Assembly (NCBI GenBank): GCA_902500775.1
Contig: CABVRZ010000001.1
Coordinates: forward strand, 268,273 to 332,272
Reading direction: 5' to 3'
Source of the DNA: an uncultured Nitrospira sp.
GTDB taxonomy: Bacteria > Nitrospirota > Nitrospiria > Nitrospirales > Nitrospiraceae
Length of the DNA stretch: 64,000 nt
Shown here piece by piece: positions 26,547 through 35,819 of the stretch. Below the pieces are notes generated by a model, which did no database searches, was not told where the DNA came from, and saw only the letters and a list, made by a program, of their open reading frames with translations. A program made the position numbers and the translations under genes. Every line of letters begins with the position of its first letter. The first letter of the stretch is position 1.

Positions 26547-27924
26547 GACCTCCTTTTATAGCATACTTCTCTAACCGATATCGAAATGACCTGGTGTTGA
26601 GTCGCAGCATCCGTGCAGCTTTCTTCTTGACCCATTTAGACCGCTCCAGCGCCTTCAGGAGCAAATCCTTTTCGATACCATTGATCAACCCTTCAAGATC
26701 CAGGCCCTCATCAGTCAAGTCCATGGGCATCCCCTGTACTGGCGGCTGCGCAGTGGGTCGATGAAGCCATCCACGGACATCAGCCTCCGTGACCGATCCG
26801 TCCATAGAAAATGCCACGACCCGCTCGAGCAGGTTTTCCAGTTCACGAACGTTCCCGCGCCATTCATGTTCCAACAGCACGTGCATCGCCTCGGAGCTGA
26901 GCACTGGCTTGGGCTTCCCACTTTCCTTCGCAAATCGTTCCAGAAAGTGATTGACTAAGAGCGGGATATCACCGGTTCGCATCCGCAGCGGTGGAAGCCG
27001 GATAGGAATCACGTCCAGACGGTAATAGAGATCCTCGCGAAAGGAGCCGTCCGCCACGGCTTTTTCAAGGTCTTTGTTAGTGGCAGCCACTACACGCACA
27101 TCGACTTTAATATCCTGACTGCCCCCCACCCGACGAAATTCTCGCTCCTGAATCACTCGGAGCAGCTTGACTTGAATCGTCGGAGTCGTGTCTCCAATTT
27201 CGTCAAGAAAGATCGTCCCCCCGTTCGCGATCTCAAAGAGCCCTGCCTTATTCGCAATCGCGCCGGTGAATGATCCCTTCATATGACCGAACAACTCACT
27301 TTCCAATAAGGTTTCCGGTACAGCACTACAATTGACTGCTACAAACGGCAGAGGGCTCCTGACACTGTTGTAGTGAATCGCACGGGCCACCAATTCTTTT
27401 CCCGTCCCACTTTCTCCGCAAATCAGCACGTTGCTTTTTGAGTCTGCCACCTTTCGCACAACCTCAAAGACCTTTTGCATCGCCTCGCTCTGACCGACTA
27501 GCTGCGCGAATGATGAGTGACTCGCCATCTCGCGCTTGAGGAGCATGTTTTCAGTCGTGAGACGCCGCTTTTCCAAGGCATTCCGGATAATCAGCTGTAC
27601 TTCGTCCACTTGGAAGGGTTTCGTCAGATAGTCATAGGCCCCCTGTTTCATCGCTTCGACGGCTGAATCCGCACTCGCAAATGCGGTGATGAGTAACACC
27701 ACTGTTTCGGGCGAGGCTGATTTGACCGCTTTGAGCACCTCCATACCGTCAACTTTTGGCATGCGCAAGTCGGTAATGACCAGGTCGAAGATCTCCTTCT
27801 GGAGTAATTCAACGGCCTCCTCACCATCAGTGGCGCTGGTTACCGCATACCCAGCTCGTTTGAGCATGATGCTCAACACTTCGCGCAAGCTTTGTTCATC
27901 ATCGACGACTAGGATCTTTTCCAC
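26539..27924 (-). CDS. pilR: sigma54-dependent response regulator, PilR type
   Basis: 461 residues in three domains. The receiver has D9-E10 region acids, phospho-site D52 (VITDLRMPKVDG) and K102. The AAA+ domain has Walker A GESGTGKE (170-177), the sigma54 contact loop GSFTGA (217-222) and Walker B IFLDEIGD (238-245). A Fis-type helix-turn-helix ends the protein (WVKKKAARMLRLNTRSFRYR). GSFTGA in place of GAFTGA occurs in PilR-type proteins. The upstream kinase gene overlaps it by 16 bases and pilC is next to that, so control of type IV pilus genes is the best reading. An NtrC-type role is the alternative. Confidence 0.85.
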   Translation of the reverse strand: MEKILVVDDEQSLREVLSIMLKRAGYAVTSATDGEEAVELLQKEIFDLVITDLRMPKVDGMEVLKAVKSASPETVVLLITAFASADSAVEAMKQGAYDYLTKPFQVDEVQLIIRNALEKRRLTTENMLLKREMASHSSFAQLVGQSEAMQKVFEVVRKVADSKSNVLICGESGTGKELVARAIHYNSVRSPLPFVAVNCSAVPETLLESELFGHMKGSFTGAIANKAGLFEIANGGTIFLDEIGDTTPTIQVKLLRVIQEREFRRVGGSQDIKVDVRVVAATNKDLEKAVADGSFREDLYYRLDVIPIRLPPLRMRTGDIPLLVNHFLERFAKESGKPKPVLSSEAMHVLLEHEWRGNVRELENLLERVVAFSMDGSVTEADVRGWLHRPTAQPPVQGMPMDLTDEGLDLEGLINGIEKDLLLKALERSKWVKKKAARMLRLNTRSFRYRLEKYAIKGGRD

Positions 27925-29603
27925 GGCTCTCGTCCCTCATACCAGAGTCTAATCCCTGAATTCGCAGCACGGGGCAGACACACTCCGAATCGCGTTCCCA
28001 GCCCTTCTTCACTCTCCACTTTGATCCACCCACCATGAAGATCCACGATGCGATGGACCGCTGCCAGCCCTAATCCGGATCCGCTTTTCTTCGTCGTAAA
28101 GAATGGGAGAAAGATCTTATCGAGATTCTTTTTTGAAATACCTCCTCCCGTATCATGGAACGACACCTCAATGACCTCCCCCTTCCTCCCCGCCACATCC
28201 ACCTTTCGGCATCCAGTTGATACCGTCAGCTGCCCTCCCTTTGGCATGGCATCAAACGCGTTCACGGCTAAATTCCAAAACACCTGCTTCATCTGATCCT
28301 GATCCACTTGCGCAGGGAGTGTGTCGGAACAAGGAGCGGTCGTCACCGTGATGTTTGTTCTCGTTCGTGCTTCATGTTGTACCAGATCAAACGTCTCAGC
28401 AAGGACTTTGTTTAAATCACACTCCGCTAACTGCAGCGCTGGAGGCCTGGCATACTGCAAGAACTCAGTAATAATGGCATTCAACCGAGTCGCTTCCCGA
28501 ACGGCGATCTCCACCAGTCGCTGGTTGGTTTCGTCCGCCTGAACATCTTTTCGGAGCATTTGCATGGCGCCTGCGAGAGCCCCGAGTGGATTTCGGATTT
28601 CATGCGCCATTCCTGCCGACATTTCGCCAAGACTGGCAAGCCACTCCTTACGCCGCATTTGCTCCTCTAAATCGCGGATCTGCGTAAGATCCTTACAGAC
28701 CCCCACCAAGCCCGTTGTTTCCCCTCGCTCGTGTAAGGGACCCAGTGTCATGCCCAAGATCAGCCGGTTCCCATCAGCCCGTTTGCACTCGATCTCAAAT
28801 CGCAGGTTATGTGACACGCTCTCCGTGCCCTCGTTCCCCACATCCCCTGGTTGCCAGTTAAATACTTCTCGCCAGGGGCGCCCCTGAACTTGCTGACTGC
28901 TGTAACCGGTCGTTTCTTCAGCTGCCGGGTTGAATGACGTGATCAGTCCATACGCGTCTGTTGTAAAGACTCCGCTACTGATGCTGTTCACGATATTCTC
29001 ATGGAAGGCTTGAAGGCGATGGAGTCCCTGCTCTTTTTCTCGGAGCGATTGATCAGCCGCCCGCAACTGATCCGCGAGCGCCCCACTCAAAAACCCGACG
29101 ACCAGAAAGGCCAACGCATAAACACCGAACGCCTGGAGCGTTTCCGCAGCCGTCAGCCGGGGATGAGGGAGCCAGCCCCAGGCCTCAGCGAATCCATATA
29201 ATTGTAAATTTGTAAGAAGTCCGAACAGAATGATGCAGAGGCTGGCGGTCAGTAAACCGACTCGACGGCGTGGTACCAGACTGGCCACAGTCACACTGAT
29301 GACGTACAGCACGGCAAAGGGACTTTCAATCCCGCCGGTGCGTGCAATCAGCACAGACTCAATCACAAAATCGACGGCGATCTGAACCCACGCAAACCGC
29401 ACGAGCACTTCTGGACGGACAAGATGTTGAAGGATGATGCTGTAGAGAATCGTGGCCGCATAGGTGAACACGATCAAGGCATAGAACGTTTCGACTCGTT
29501 CACCTTTCGTCACCTGGAAGGCAAGGGACAACCCCAAGAGCAGCGTCACAAGAACGACCCGCCACCCCATCAACCAATAGATTCTGGCTTTGATTTTGTC
29601 CAC
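27909..29603 (-). CDS. pilS: membrane sensor histidine kinase, PilS type
   Basis: 564 residues. About six membrane helices lie in residues 15-180 (VVLVTLLLGLSLAFQ, YALIVFTYAATILYSIILQH, ASLCIILFGLL, FGVYALAFLVVGFLSGAL). A PAS domain follows (200-310), then the phospho-acceptor His334 in EMSAGMAHEIRNPLGALAG. The ATPase domain has NLAVNAFDAMP, DTGGGI and GSGLGLAAVHRIV. It phosphorylates the overlapping response regulator. Six helices plus PAS and proximity to pilC suit PilS, which senses pilin in the membrane. The 190 bases between it and pilC contain no gene. Confidence 0.85.
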   Translation of the reverse strand: MDKIKARIYWLMGWRVVLVTLLLGLSLAFQVTKGERVETFYALIVFTYAATILYSIILQHLVRPEVLVRFAWVQIAVDFVIESVLIARTGGIESPFAVLYVISVTVASLVPRRRVGLLTASLCIILFGLLTNLQLYGFAEAWGWLPHPRLTAAETLQAFGVYALAFLVVGFLSGALADQLRAADQSLREKEQGLHRLQAFHENIVNSISSGVFTTDAYGLITSFNPAAEETTGYSSQQVQGRPWREVFNWQPGDVGNEGTESVSHNLRFEIECKRADGNRLILGMTLGPLHERGETTGLVGVCKDLTQIRDLEEQMRRKEWLASLGEMSAGMAHEIRNPLGALAGAMQMLRKDVQADETNQRLVEIAVREATRLNAIITEFLQYARPPALQLAECDLNKVLAETFDLVQHEARTRTNITVTTAPCSDTLPAQVDQDQMKQVFWNLAVNAFDAMPKGGQLTVSTGCRKVDVAGRKGEVIEVSFHDTGGGISKKNLDKIFLPFFTTKKSGSGLGLAAVHRIVDLHGGWIKVESEEGLGTRFGVCLPRAANSGIRLWYEGREPWKRS

Positions 29604-29793
29604 GCAGTGCTCGCCTTATTATCAGACCAGTGTTCTCTCTGAACACCTGGCCTATCGCGACAGACGCATCAGTTGTGAGACCGATAGGAGGGACAAATGC
29701 CAGGAGCGTTTGGGGCAACGAGGATCAACAGACATCCGACCAACCCGGTTCTCCAGGTAGGAGGAAAGACTAACAACCACCTCAGCAAACGTG

Positions 29794-31008
29794 CTACCCG
29801 ATCGCAGAAGCCATGGTAAAGATCGGTAGATACATTGCCACCACGATGAAGCCGACAGTGGTTCCCAGGAACACCATCATCATCGGTTCCAAGAGCGCCG
29901 TAAGATTTCCGACCGCCTCGTCTACTTCGTCTTCGTAGAAATCAGCGATCTTCCCAAGCATGGTGTCTAGCGCACCTGTTGACTCCCCGACCGAGATCAT
30001 GTGCGTAACCATCTTTGGGAACGTGCCGCTTTTTGCGAGCGGCTCCGAAATCGTCTTTCCACCGCTGATGCTGACCTTTGCATCAAGAAGCGCCCCTTCG
30101 ACAACCTTGTTGCCAGATGTCTTGGCACAAATCGTCAACGCCTCCAGCAATGGCACACCACTCGCCAGCAACGTCCCCAATGTTCTGGCGAACTTGGCCA
30201 CCGATGCTTTCCGAATCAAGTCCCCAAACACGGGCGTCTTGAGCAGAAGCTTATCGATAGCCAACCTCCCCTGTGGCGTTGCACGGTACTTTTTGATCCC
30301 CACCACTGCCCCGATGATCACACCCAGCATGATATACCAGTTCCCTTGCGCGAAATTACTCATGTCGATCACAAGCTGGGTCGGCGCTGGAAGCCCCATT
30401 TTCCCACCAGACATTTCCTTGAACATTTTCTCGAACACCGGGATGACCCAAATCATTAAAACGGTAATCACGATTGCCGCGATACCAAGAATGGCGGCGG
30501 GATAGACCATGGCGCTCTTGATCTGCCCTTTTAACTTCATAGCCTTTTCGATATGTTTCGACAGCCGTCCGAGAATGGTATCCAGCAGTCCGCCCACCTC
30601 GCCGGCATGGACCATGTTGACGTACAGATCATCGAAGATTTTGGGATGCCTTCGGAGAGCATCCGAAAATGTGGATCCGCCTTCGACTTGTCCCTTGACC
30701 TCACCAACCGCTTTTCTCAATACTGCATTCTCGGACTGCGTCGAGAGGATTTCGAGGCATTGAATCAACGGCAATCCTGCGTTGATCATCGTTCCAAATT
30801 GTCGAGTGAAGACGACCAGATCTTTTTCCTTCACCCCGCTTCCCAGCTTAATGCTGAATCCCTCTTTGGCCGCCCTCTCTTCGAGACTCGTGATAACGAG
30901 GTTTTGCTTGCGCAGCTGTTCCACAGCCTCATCCCGCGACTTAGCAACGAGCTCGCCTTTTTTTACTGTTCCCGACTTACTGCGCCCAACATACGCAAAT
31001 GTGGCCAT
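29794..31008 (-). CDS. pilC: type IV pilus inner-membrane assembly protein PilC
   Basis: 404 residues from the ATG giving MATFAYVGRSKSGTVKKGEL; a GTG nine codons upstream is possible but less like the family. Two repeated GspF domains are present (VFTRQFGTMINAGLPLIQCL; FARTLGTLLASGVPLLEALT), with membrane helices at MVYPAAILGIAAIVITVLMI, WYIMLGVIIGAVVGI and MVFLGTTVGFIVVAMYLPIF. PilC is the platform for pilus extension by PilB. No pilB, pilT or pilin gene is in the window. Confidence 0.93.
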   Translation of the reverse strand: MATFAYVGRSKSGTVKKGELVAKSRDEAVEQLRKQNLVITSLEERAAKEGFSIKLGSGVKEKDLVVFTRQFGTMINAGLPLIQCLEILSTQSENAVLRKAVGEVKGQVEGGSTFSDALRRHPKIFDDLYVNMVHAGEVGGLLDTILGRLSKHIEKAMKLKGQIKSAMVYPAAILGIAAIVITVLMIWVIPVFEKMFKEMSGGKMGLPAPTQLVIDMSNFAQGNWYIMLGVIIGAVVGIKKYRATPQGRLAIDKLLLKTPVFGDLIRKASVAKFARTLGTLLASGVPLLEALTICAKTSGNKVVEGALLDAKVSISGGKTISEPLAKSGTFPKMVTHMISVGESTGALDTMLGKIADFYEDEVDEAVGNLTALLEPMMMVFLGTTVGFIVVAMYLPIFTMASAIG

Positions 31009-31070
31009 AGGTTCTCGACCTGTTACGGCATTCACAGCCGGCTAAGGAGGAATATAAGGACTACGAAGCG

Positions 31071-31099
31071 AGTCTACTGGCGACTGGCAACCCTGTCAA
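31071..31099 (-). promoter_or_regulatory. candidate sigma70 promoter of pilC
   Basis: On the minus strand TTGACA (31099-31094) and TAGACT (31076-31071) are separated by 17 bases, about 60 bases before the pilC ATG. A small GC-rich hairpin upstream (about 31115-31145) may end the pgsA message. Confidence 0.5.
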
Positions 31100-31157
31100 A
31101 AACAATTACATTATTTACCTGGGCCGTCAGGCGAACCGCCAGGCTGAAGAAAGGAGA

Positions 31158-31700
31158 TTAGGGTAGTGGAGGGGCAGTATTCGCATCTCGATACCCTCGA
31201 TACAGGTAGTGAAATCCTGAAGCGAGAGTAAAACCAACCATGAAGACCACGAGCGGTGTGATGGCCGAGCGGTCAACACCACGCCACGTCAGAAAAACCG
31301 TCAGAAGAACATAACTCAATTGAAACAACGTGGTTCCCTTTCCTAGAAACGTTGGAGTCACGTTAATCGACGTACTTGTCACATGAGCAACCACCGTTCC
31401 TAGTAAGAGCATCAGATCTCGGCTCACAACGAGAATCACCAACCACGATGGGACCAGGTGGAGCGTCGCGAGTGCGATGAAGCTCGATGTCAACAAGAGC
31501 TTGTCCGCTAATGGATCAAGCAAGGTCCCTAATCGTGTCCTCTGATCGAGCCTCCGTGCCAGATAGCCATCGACCGCATCTGTGAGTCCGGCAAGAAGCA
31601 GTGTCATGAGGGCAAATCCGTACGAACCATAGGTCATGAAGCCTATGAATACGGGAACCAAGAGGATGCGAAGAATGGTGAGACTATTGGGGATATTCAT
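31158..31700 (-). CDS. pgsA: CDP-diacylglycerol-glycerol-3-phosphate 3-phosphatidyltransferase
   Basis: Makes phosphatidylglycerol phosphate in the inner membrane. 180 residues with the CDP-alcohol phosphotransferase motif DG-x2-AR-x8-G-x3-D-x3-D spelled by DGYLARRLDQRTRLGTLLD and PLADK. Four or more membrane helices surround it (TILRILLVPVFIGFMTYGSY, LLLTSSFIALATLHLVPSWL). The N-terminus MNIPNSLTILRI is standard. It is divergent from the next plus-strand gene. Confidence 0.94.
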   Translation of the reverse strand: MNIPNSLTILRILLVPVFIGFMTYGSYGFALMTLLLAGLTDAVDGYLARRLDQRTRLGTLLDPLADKLLLTSSFIALATLHLVPSWLVILVVSRDLMLLLGTVVAHVTSTSINVTPTFLGKGTTLFQLSYVLLTVFLTWRGVDRSAITPLVVFMVGFTLASGFHYLYRGYRDANTAPPLP

Positions 31701-31774
31701 GGAGCGGAGTCTGGCTATGCTCTGACTTCATGAGGCGAGGCATCATAGTAACCGACAGTGCGCTTGTCAACGAG

Positions 31775-31804
31775 TTGCAGCCACGGAGGGACACCTCCTA
31801 TAAT
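31775..31804 (+). promoter_or_regulatory. candidate promoter with a dyad in its spacer
   Basis: TTGCAG (31775-31780), 18 bases, then a perfect TATAAT (31799-31804). Within the spacer is the dyad GGAGG-GACA-CCTCC (31785-31798). The predicted transcript has a leader of about 42 bases before the ATG at 31853, with AAGGA as ribosome binding site. Confidence 0.5.
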
Positions 31805-31852
31805 TAGGGAAGCAGGCTTCTCTCTCACCCGATGGCGAAGGGATAAGGAAGT

Positions 31853-32170
31853 ATGAGTACGTTACCGCTACTGTTCAAGAAGGACGGTGTAGTTGAAAAA
31901 CATCAAGTTGAGGGGGTGGATCCGAGCGATCGCTACTTTAACCGAGCCATCCTCGTGAATCGAACCTCAGCAGGCTACTCGACAAAGGTGATGTACGAAG
32001 CGCTGATCGTGGAGAGCCGATCACACTCCACCATTATCGCTGCCGTAAAGGAATTGGTTGAAAAGCTCCAGGACTTTGGGTTCATGCGCCTGAGAACTCG
32101 ACCTAATTTTAAGGGCACCCGGTATCTGGCTGAAAAGGAAACCTGGATTGACTATCCAGACCGTTCTTGA
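31853..32170 (+). CDS. small conserved-looking protein of unknown function
   Basis: 105 residues, no signal peptide or membrane segment. It looks like a compact alpha/beta protein: KKDGVVEKHQVEGVDPSDR, then YFNRAILVNRTSAGYSTKV, YEALIVESRSHSTIIAAVKE and MRLRTRPNFKGTRYLAEKE. It has a clear ribosome binding site and promoter. I do not recognise the family. It is a lone plus-strand gene between pgsA and a serine hydrolase, and converges with the latter with an eight-base gap. Confidence 0.7.
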   Translation: MSTLPLLFKKDGVVEKHQVEGVDPSDRYFNRAILVNRTSAGYSTKVMYEALIVESRSHSTIIAAVKELVEKLQDFGFMRLRTRPNFKGTRYLAEKETWIDYPDRS

Positions 32171-32178
32171 CGTCAAGC

Positions 32179-33303
32179 CTAAAATTCCTGGCAGACGAGA
32201 TCGTGAATCACCGGACGGAATTCCCGAATGGCTTCGTTCCGACTCGTCGGGTGGACTCGATTGGAAAGCAACACAACCTCCCTGCGCTGTACAGGATCGA
32301 CCCAAATTGAAGTTCCAGTGTAACCAAGATGCCCAAAGGATTGGGCTGAGAAACAAGATCCAGCCGATGACGGCGCAGAAGGAGTATCCCACCCTAGCGC
32401 CCAACTAGACGGTCCCGCTGTTAGCTGCTTCCTCGTAAACTCCCGAACAAGATCCTGATCAAGCATCGCTGGCTGCCCATGATACGCCCTTAACCACTCG
32501 TCTGTGAGAGCCATGACTGCATCCACATTTCCAAATAACCCCGCGTGACCTGCCACCCCACCCATTGCGCCGGCATTCTGATCATGGACCTCTCCACACA
32601 GCAACCGGCCTCGCCATGGATCGACCTCGGTCGGCGCGACCGCTCCATTCACCTCATGTGCGCGATCACCAAAGGTGTGTTGGTCTTTGCCCAAAACAAA
32701 TTGAATTCGTGGGTTCCCCAACTGATGCACAATGCACTCAGAGAAAAACTCATTCAGTGATATCCCGCTGGCCCGTTCAACGACCATCCCCAGCAGCATG
32801 AACCCCAGATCGCTATAAAGACTGCGACTACCTCTCGCATAGACCAGTTGTTCCGATCGAATCAAATCCAACAGTGTGTGCTTCGCCAATTGCCTCTCTT
32901 CCCTCGATGACGGTATGGTTCCATCCGGACTGAGTCGCTCATAGTAGCCTCGCCATCCAGGCAATCCGGATTGATGGGTCAATAGATCTCGAAGGGTTGC
33001 AGACCCAACTTGACTCTCCTCACATTCCTCGAGGTAGTCGGCTAGACACGCATCAAGCCGACATTGTCCCTTCTGAATCAGCAGGACGAGGGACGTCACC
33101 GTCGCCAACGGTTTTGTTAAAGAGGCCAGATCATAGACGGTCGCTGCACGAACAGACGATCCTGGTGGAGCTGTTGAGAGCTGTCCGGCACAAAAACGAA
33201 CGATCGGCTTATCCCCTGAGCGCACCGCTAATACCGCACCAGGGAACACGCCTGCGGCAACAGCCCGATCAAGTGCGACCTGAATAGCAGAGGGGTCAGA
33301 CAT
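32179..33303 (-). CDS. serine hydrolase of the beta-lactamase (class C-like) family
   Basis: 374 residues. The nucleophile motif S61-L-T-K64 lies in DLASLTKPLATV, the second motif is Y163-S-D165 and a late HLGYTG segment corresponds to the KTG-like motif. There is no signal peptide, which argues against a resistance beta-lactamase and for an esterase or a peptidase on wall fragments. It lies 81 bases after divIVA at the far end of the dcw-linked gene series, so a cell-wall-related substrate is plausible but unproven. Confidence 0.85.
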   Translation of the reverse strand: MSDPSAIQVALDRAVAAGVFPGAVLAVRSGDKPIVRFCAGQLSTAPPGSSVRAATVYDLASLTKPLATVTSLVLLIQKGQCRLDACLADYLEECEESQVGSATLRDLLTHQSGLPGWRGYYERLSPDGTIPSSREERQLAKHTLLDLIRSEQLVYARGSRSLYSDLGFMLLGMVVERASGISLNEFFSECIVHQLGNPRIQFVLGKDQHTFGDRAHEVNGAVAPTEVDPWRGRLLCGEVHDQNAGAMGGVAGHAGLFGNVDAVMALTDEWLRAYHGQPAMLDQDLVREFTRKQLTAGPSSWALGWDTPSAPSSAGSCFSAQSFGHLGYTGTSIWVDPVQRREVVLLSNRVHPTSRNEAIREFRPVIHDLVCQEF

Positions 33304-33384
33304 GAGGAGACGATCGATGTGAAAAAACCGGGGCCGTATGACAGAAAAGCCATTGGCTAGGCTAGGAGATTCAAACTCACTGCA

Positions 33385-33897
33385 TCATCGTGCAGGGCTA
33401 GACTCTCCTTCCATTTTTTCCTCTGGCACGATGCCATGGTCTTGATACACCTCACTGGCTTCAACATCCAGCATGCGCTCGAACGTATTGAGCGTGGCTC
33501 GCATACGCTCTACCATGAGCAGCCGCTGTTTCTTCAGGACCGATAGATCTCGCTGAGTATTCCCCAGTTCAACTCTCGCTTGTCGAAATAGTTCACTGGC
33601 CTTCAGTTCAGCTTCCTTTACAATCAGTTCAGCATCTCGCTGTGCACTACGCTTGACATCCTCGGCCAAGGACTGCGCCGAAACAAGTGTGCTCGACAGA
33701 GTCGTCTCGGTCCGTTTCAACTCGGTCACCTGTTGCTCAAGCGAGTAGATTCGTTCACGCAATGTGACATTGTCTCGATTCAGATATTCGACCGTTTGGG
33801 CAATCTCCTCCAGAAAGCGATTGACCTCTTCCCGATCATAGCCACGAAGCTTGACCTGAAACACCATCTGCTGAATGTCGATCGGCGTGATTTTCAT
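33385..33897 (-). CDS. divIVA: DivIVA-domain protein
   Basis: 170 residues from the ATG at 33897 (MKITPIDIQQMVFQVKLRGY), preceded by GGGGGA; the frame upstream is not used. The N-terminal motif DREEVNRFLEEIAQTVEYLN matches the membrane-binding head of DivIVA. Almost all the rest is coiled coil (VTLRERIYSLEQQVTELKRT onward). DivIVA marks curved membrane at poles and septa. It follows yggT by about 20 bases, an arrangement seen next to dcw clusters in many phyla. Confidence 0.9.
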   Translation of the reverse strand: MKITPIDIQQMVFQVKLRGYDREEVNRFLEEIAQTVEYLNRDNVTLRERIYSLEQQVTELKRTETTLSSTLVSAQSLAEDVKRSAQRDAELIVKEAELKASELFRQARVELGNTQRDLSVLKKQRLLMVERMRATLNTFERMLDVEASEVYQDHGIVPEEKMEGESSPAR

Positions 33898-33917
33898 GTC
33901 ATTCCCCCGTGGTTGAA

Positions 33918-34214
33918 TCAATTCATCTGTCCTGCCATGTCCTTAATCGACTGGACGACTGCAATTTGTAAAAACCAAATCGCCGCAATCACGATCAGCG
34001 GGGAAAGGTCTATCCCCATCCCCAAGCCGACCCGTCGTCGAACCGGAGCCAAGATCGGCTCCGTTGCGCGAGTCAGGAATTGGACGATCGGATTCCATGG
34101 ATCTGGGTTGACCCACGAAATCAACGCCCGTGCAATAATGATCCAGCTATAGAACGACAAAGCATAGTCTAGCACCGTCGCTAGCCCTAACAAGGTATTT
34201 CCAACCACAAACAT
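33918..34214 (-). CDS. YggT family membrane protein
   Basis: 98 residues with two hydrophobic segments (NTLLGLATVLDYALSFYSWI; LSPLIVIAAIWFLQIAVV) around the family motif ALISWVNPDPWNPIVQFL and PVRRRVGLG. YggT proteins are inner-membrane proteins associated with yggS, proC and divIVA; the exact role is unsettled. Its ATG meets the proC stop (one-base overlap). Confidence 0.9.
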   Translation of the reverse strand: MFVVGNTLLGLATVLDYALSFYSWIIIARALISWVNPDPWNPIVQFLTRATEPILAPVRRRVGLGMGIDLSPLIVIAAIWFLQIAVVQSIKDMAGQMN

Positions 34215-35014
34215 TAGTTTCCAAGCTCCTGAGATCGTTTTGTTGCAGCCTCAATTGCATCCATCAATACCGCCCGCAAGCCACCTTGCTCCAACCGGTG
34301 TAGCCCCGCGATCGTCGTTCCTCCAGGAGAAGCAACTTGATCTTTCAAGCGCGCAGGGTGCTGGCCAGACTCTAGCACCATCCTGGCTGCCCCCAAAACT
34401 GTCTGCGCCGCCAATACGCTCGCGGTTTCTCGAGGCAATCCCATTTTTACTCCGCCGTCCGCCATCGCCTCAATAGCAAGGAAAATATACGCGGGGCCAC
34501 TTCCGCTCAAACCAGTCACGGCATCCATGAGGCGTTCCTCAAGCAACACCACCTTCCCGACCGATTCAAACATCTGCCGTGCACAAGCGACCGCCTCTGG
34601 CTCGACCCCCGGACCGACCGCCAATGCCGTCATCCCCGCTCCAACCATCGCCGGTGTATTTGGCATGGCGCGAATAATACTCGCCTGAAGGCCAAGAGGC
34701 TCCTGAATCCGACAGATTGGAACCCCAGCTGCCACCGACACAACGAGCCGATTACTGACACTGCCCCCCACTCCTCTAAGCACTTCAGTCATGGCCTGTG
34801 GTTTCACAGCAAGTACGACGACCTCGCTTGCAGCTACCACCTCGCTATTCGTAAGTCCAACCTGGACCCCGTAGTGTGTCTTCAGATGATCCCGCCGCAT
34901 AGCATCCGGATCAGCCACACGAATCTTTTCAGGTTCAAACAGCTTGGCAGCGAGCACACCACTGATCAAGGCTTCTGCCATGCGCCCACCACCGAGAAAT
35001 CCAATCGTGTTCAT
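34214..35014 (-). CDS. proC: pyrroline-5-carboxylate reductase
   Basis: Last step of proline synthesis. From MNTIGFLGGGRMAEALISG the Rossmann GGGRM is intact, followed by VVVLAVKPQAM, IIRAMPNTPAMVGAGMTAL and GLSGSGPAYIFL, and the C-terminal DQVASPGGTTIAGL. I use the ATG at 35014 (266 residues). The open frame extends 18 codons upstream and overlaps yggS, which is less likely. It lies between yggS and yggT. Confidence 0.95.
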   Translation of the reverse strand: MNTIGFLGGGRMAEALISGVLAAKLFEPEKIRVADPDAMRRDHLKTHYGVQVGLTNSEVVAASEVVVLAVKPQAMTEVLRGVGGSVSNRLVVSVAAGVPICRIQEPLGLQASIIRAMPNTPAMVGAGMTALAVGPGVEPEAVACARQMFESVGKVVLLEERLMDAVTGLSGSGPAYIFLAIEAMADGGVKMGLPRETASVLAAQTVLGAARMVLESGQHPARLKDQVASPGGTTIAGLHRLEQGGLRAVLMDAIEAATKRSQELGN

Positions 35015-35024
35015 AGCGGGCGTC

Positions 35025-35735
35025 CTAACCATGCCGTGCTCCAAAAATGGCTGTGCCGATACGCACAAGCGTCGCTCCCTCCTCGATGGCGACTTCGTAA
35101 TCGTTCGACATGCCCATCGAAAGCTCGTCCATCTTCACCGATGGGAAACGTTGAGCCTTGATCATATTCGCCAATTCTTTGAGTTTTCGAAAATAGGGCC
35201 TGGCCGAGCTAGCATCGACCGTTGGAGGCGGAATAGCCATTAACCCTTTGATACACACATGGGAAAGACGCGTCATGTCTGAGACGGCTTGTCGCACCTC
35301 GTCTGGACGAAACCCCGCTTTTGTGGGCTCATCGCCGATATTGACCTCCAACAACACATCTTGCCTGCGGCCAGCTTCTCCCGCACGACGATCGATTTCT
35401 TGTGCCAACGCCACGCTGTCAACCGAATGAATCAGATCGAATACACCGATCACGGATCGCACTTTCCTCCGCTGCAACTGGCCGATAAAATGCCACTGGA
35501 TTGGATCATGAGTGAAGACAGGAATCTTGGTAAGGGCCTCTTGGACTCGATTTTCCCCCAAGATCGACAAGCCGGCCTGCACCCCTTCCCTGATCGACTG
35601 GATGGCGACAGTCTTAGTTGCAGCCACAAGGCGCACCGCGCCAACCGGCCGGCCGGCCTTTTCTGCCGCCGATCGAATCTTCTCGAGTATCGAGTGAACT
35701 CTTGTTTCGATTGTGTCTTGGACGAGCGATTCCAT
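35025..35735 (-). CDS. yggS: YggS-family pyridoxal phosphate homeostasis protein
   Basis: 236 residues forming one TIM barrel that holds PLP. The lysine is in RLVAATKTV, then HFIGQLQRRK, LLEVNIGDEPTKAGF and the C-terminal ELSMGMSNDYEVAIEEGATL and VRIGTAIFG. It controls PLP levels and has no known catalytic activity. It lies between pgeF and proC as in many dcw-linked regions. Confidence 0.95.
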   Translation of the reverse strand: MESLVQDTIETRVHSILEKIRSAAEKAGRPVGAVRLVAATKTVAIQSIREGVQAGLSILGENRVQEALTKIPVFTHDPIQWHFIGQLQRRKVRSVIGVFDLIHSVDSVALAQEIDRRAGEAGRRQDVLLEVNIGDEPTKAGFRPDEVRQAVSDMTRLSHVCIKGLMAIPPPTVDASSARPYFRKLKELANMIKAQRFPSVKMDELSMGMSNDYEVAIEEGATLVRIGTAIFGARHG

Positions 35736-35819
35736 CTACAGACTCATGGGTGGCGATACTCGCCTACAGCACGCCGCCCATATTCTATCGGATTAGACGA
35801 AGAATTGGCAGAGACTGGT

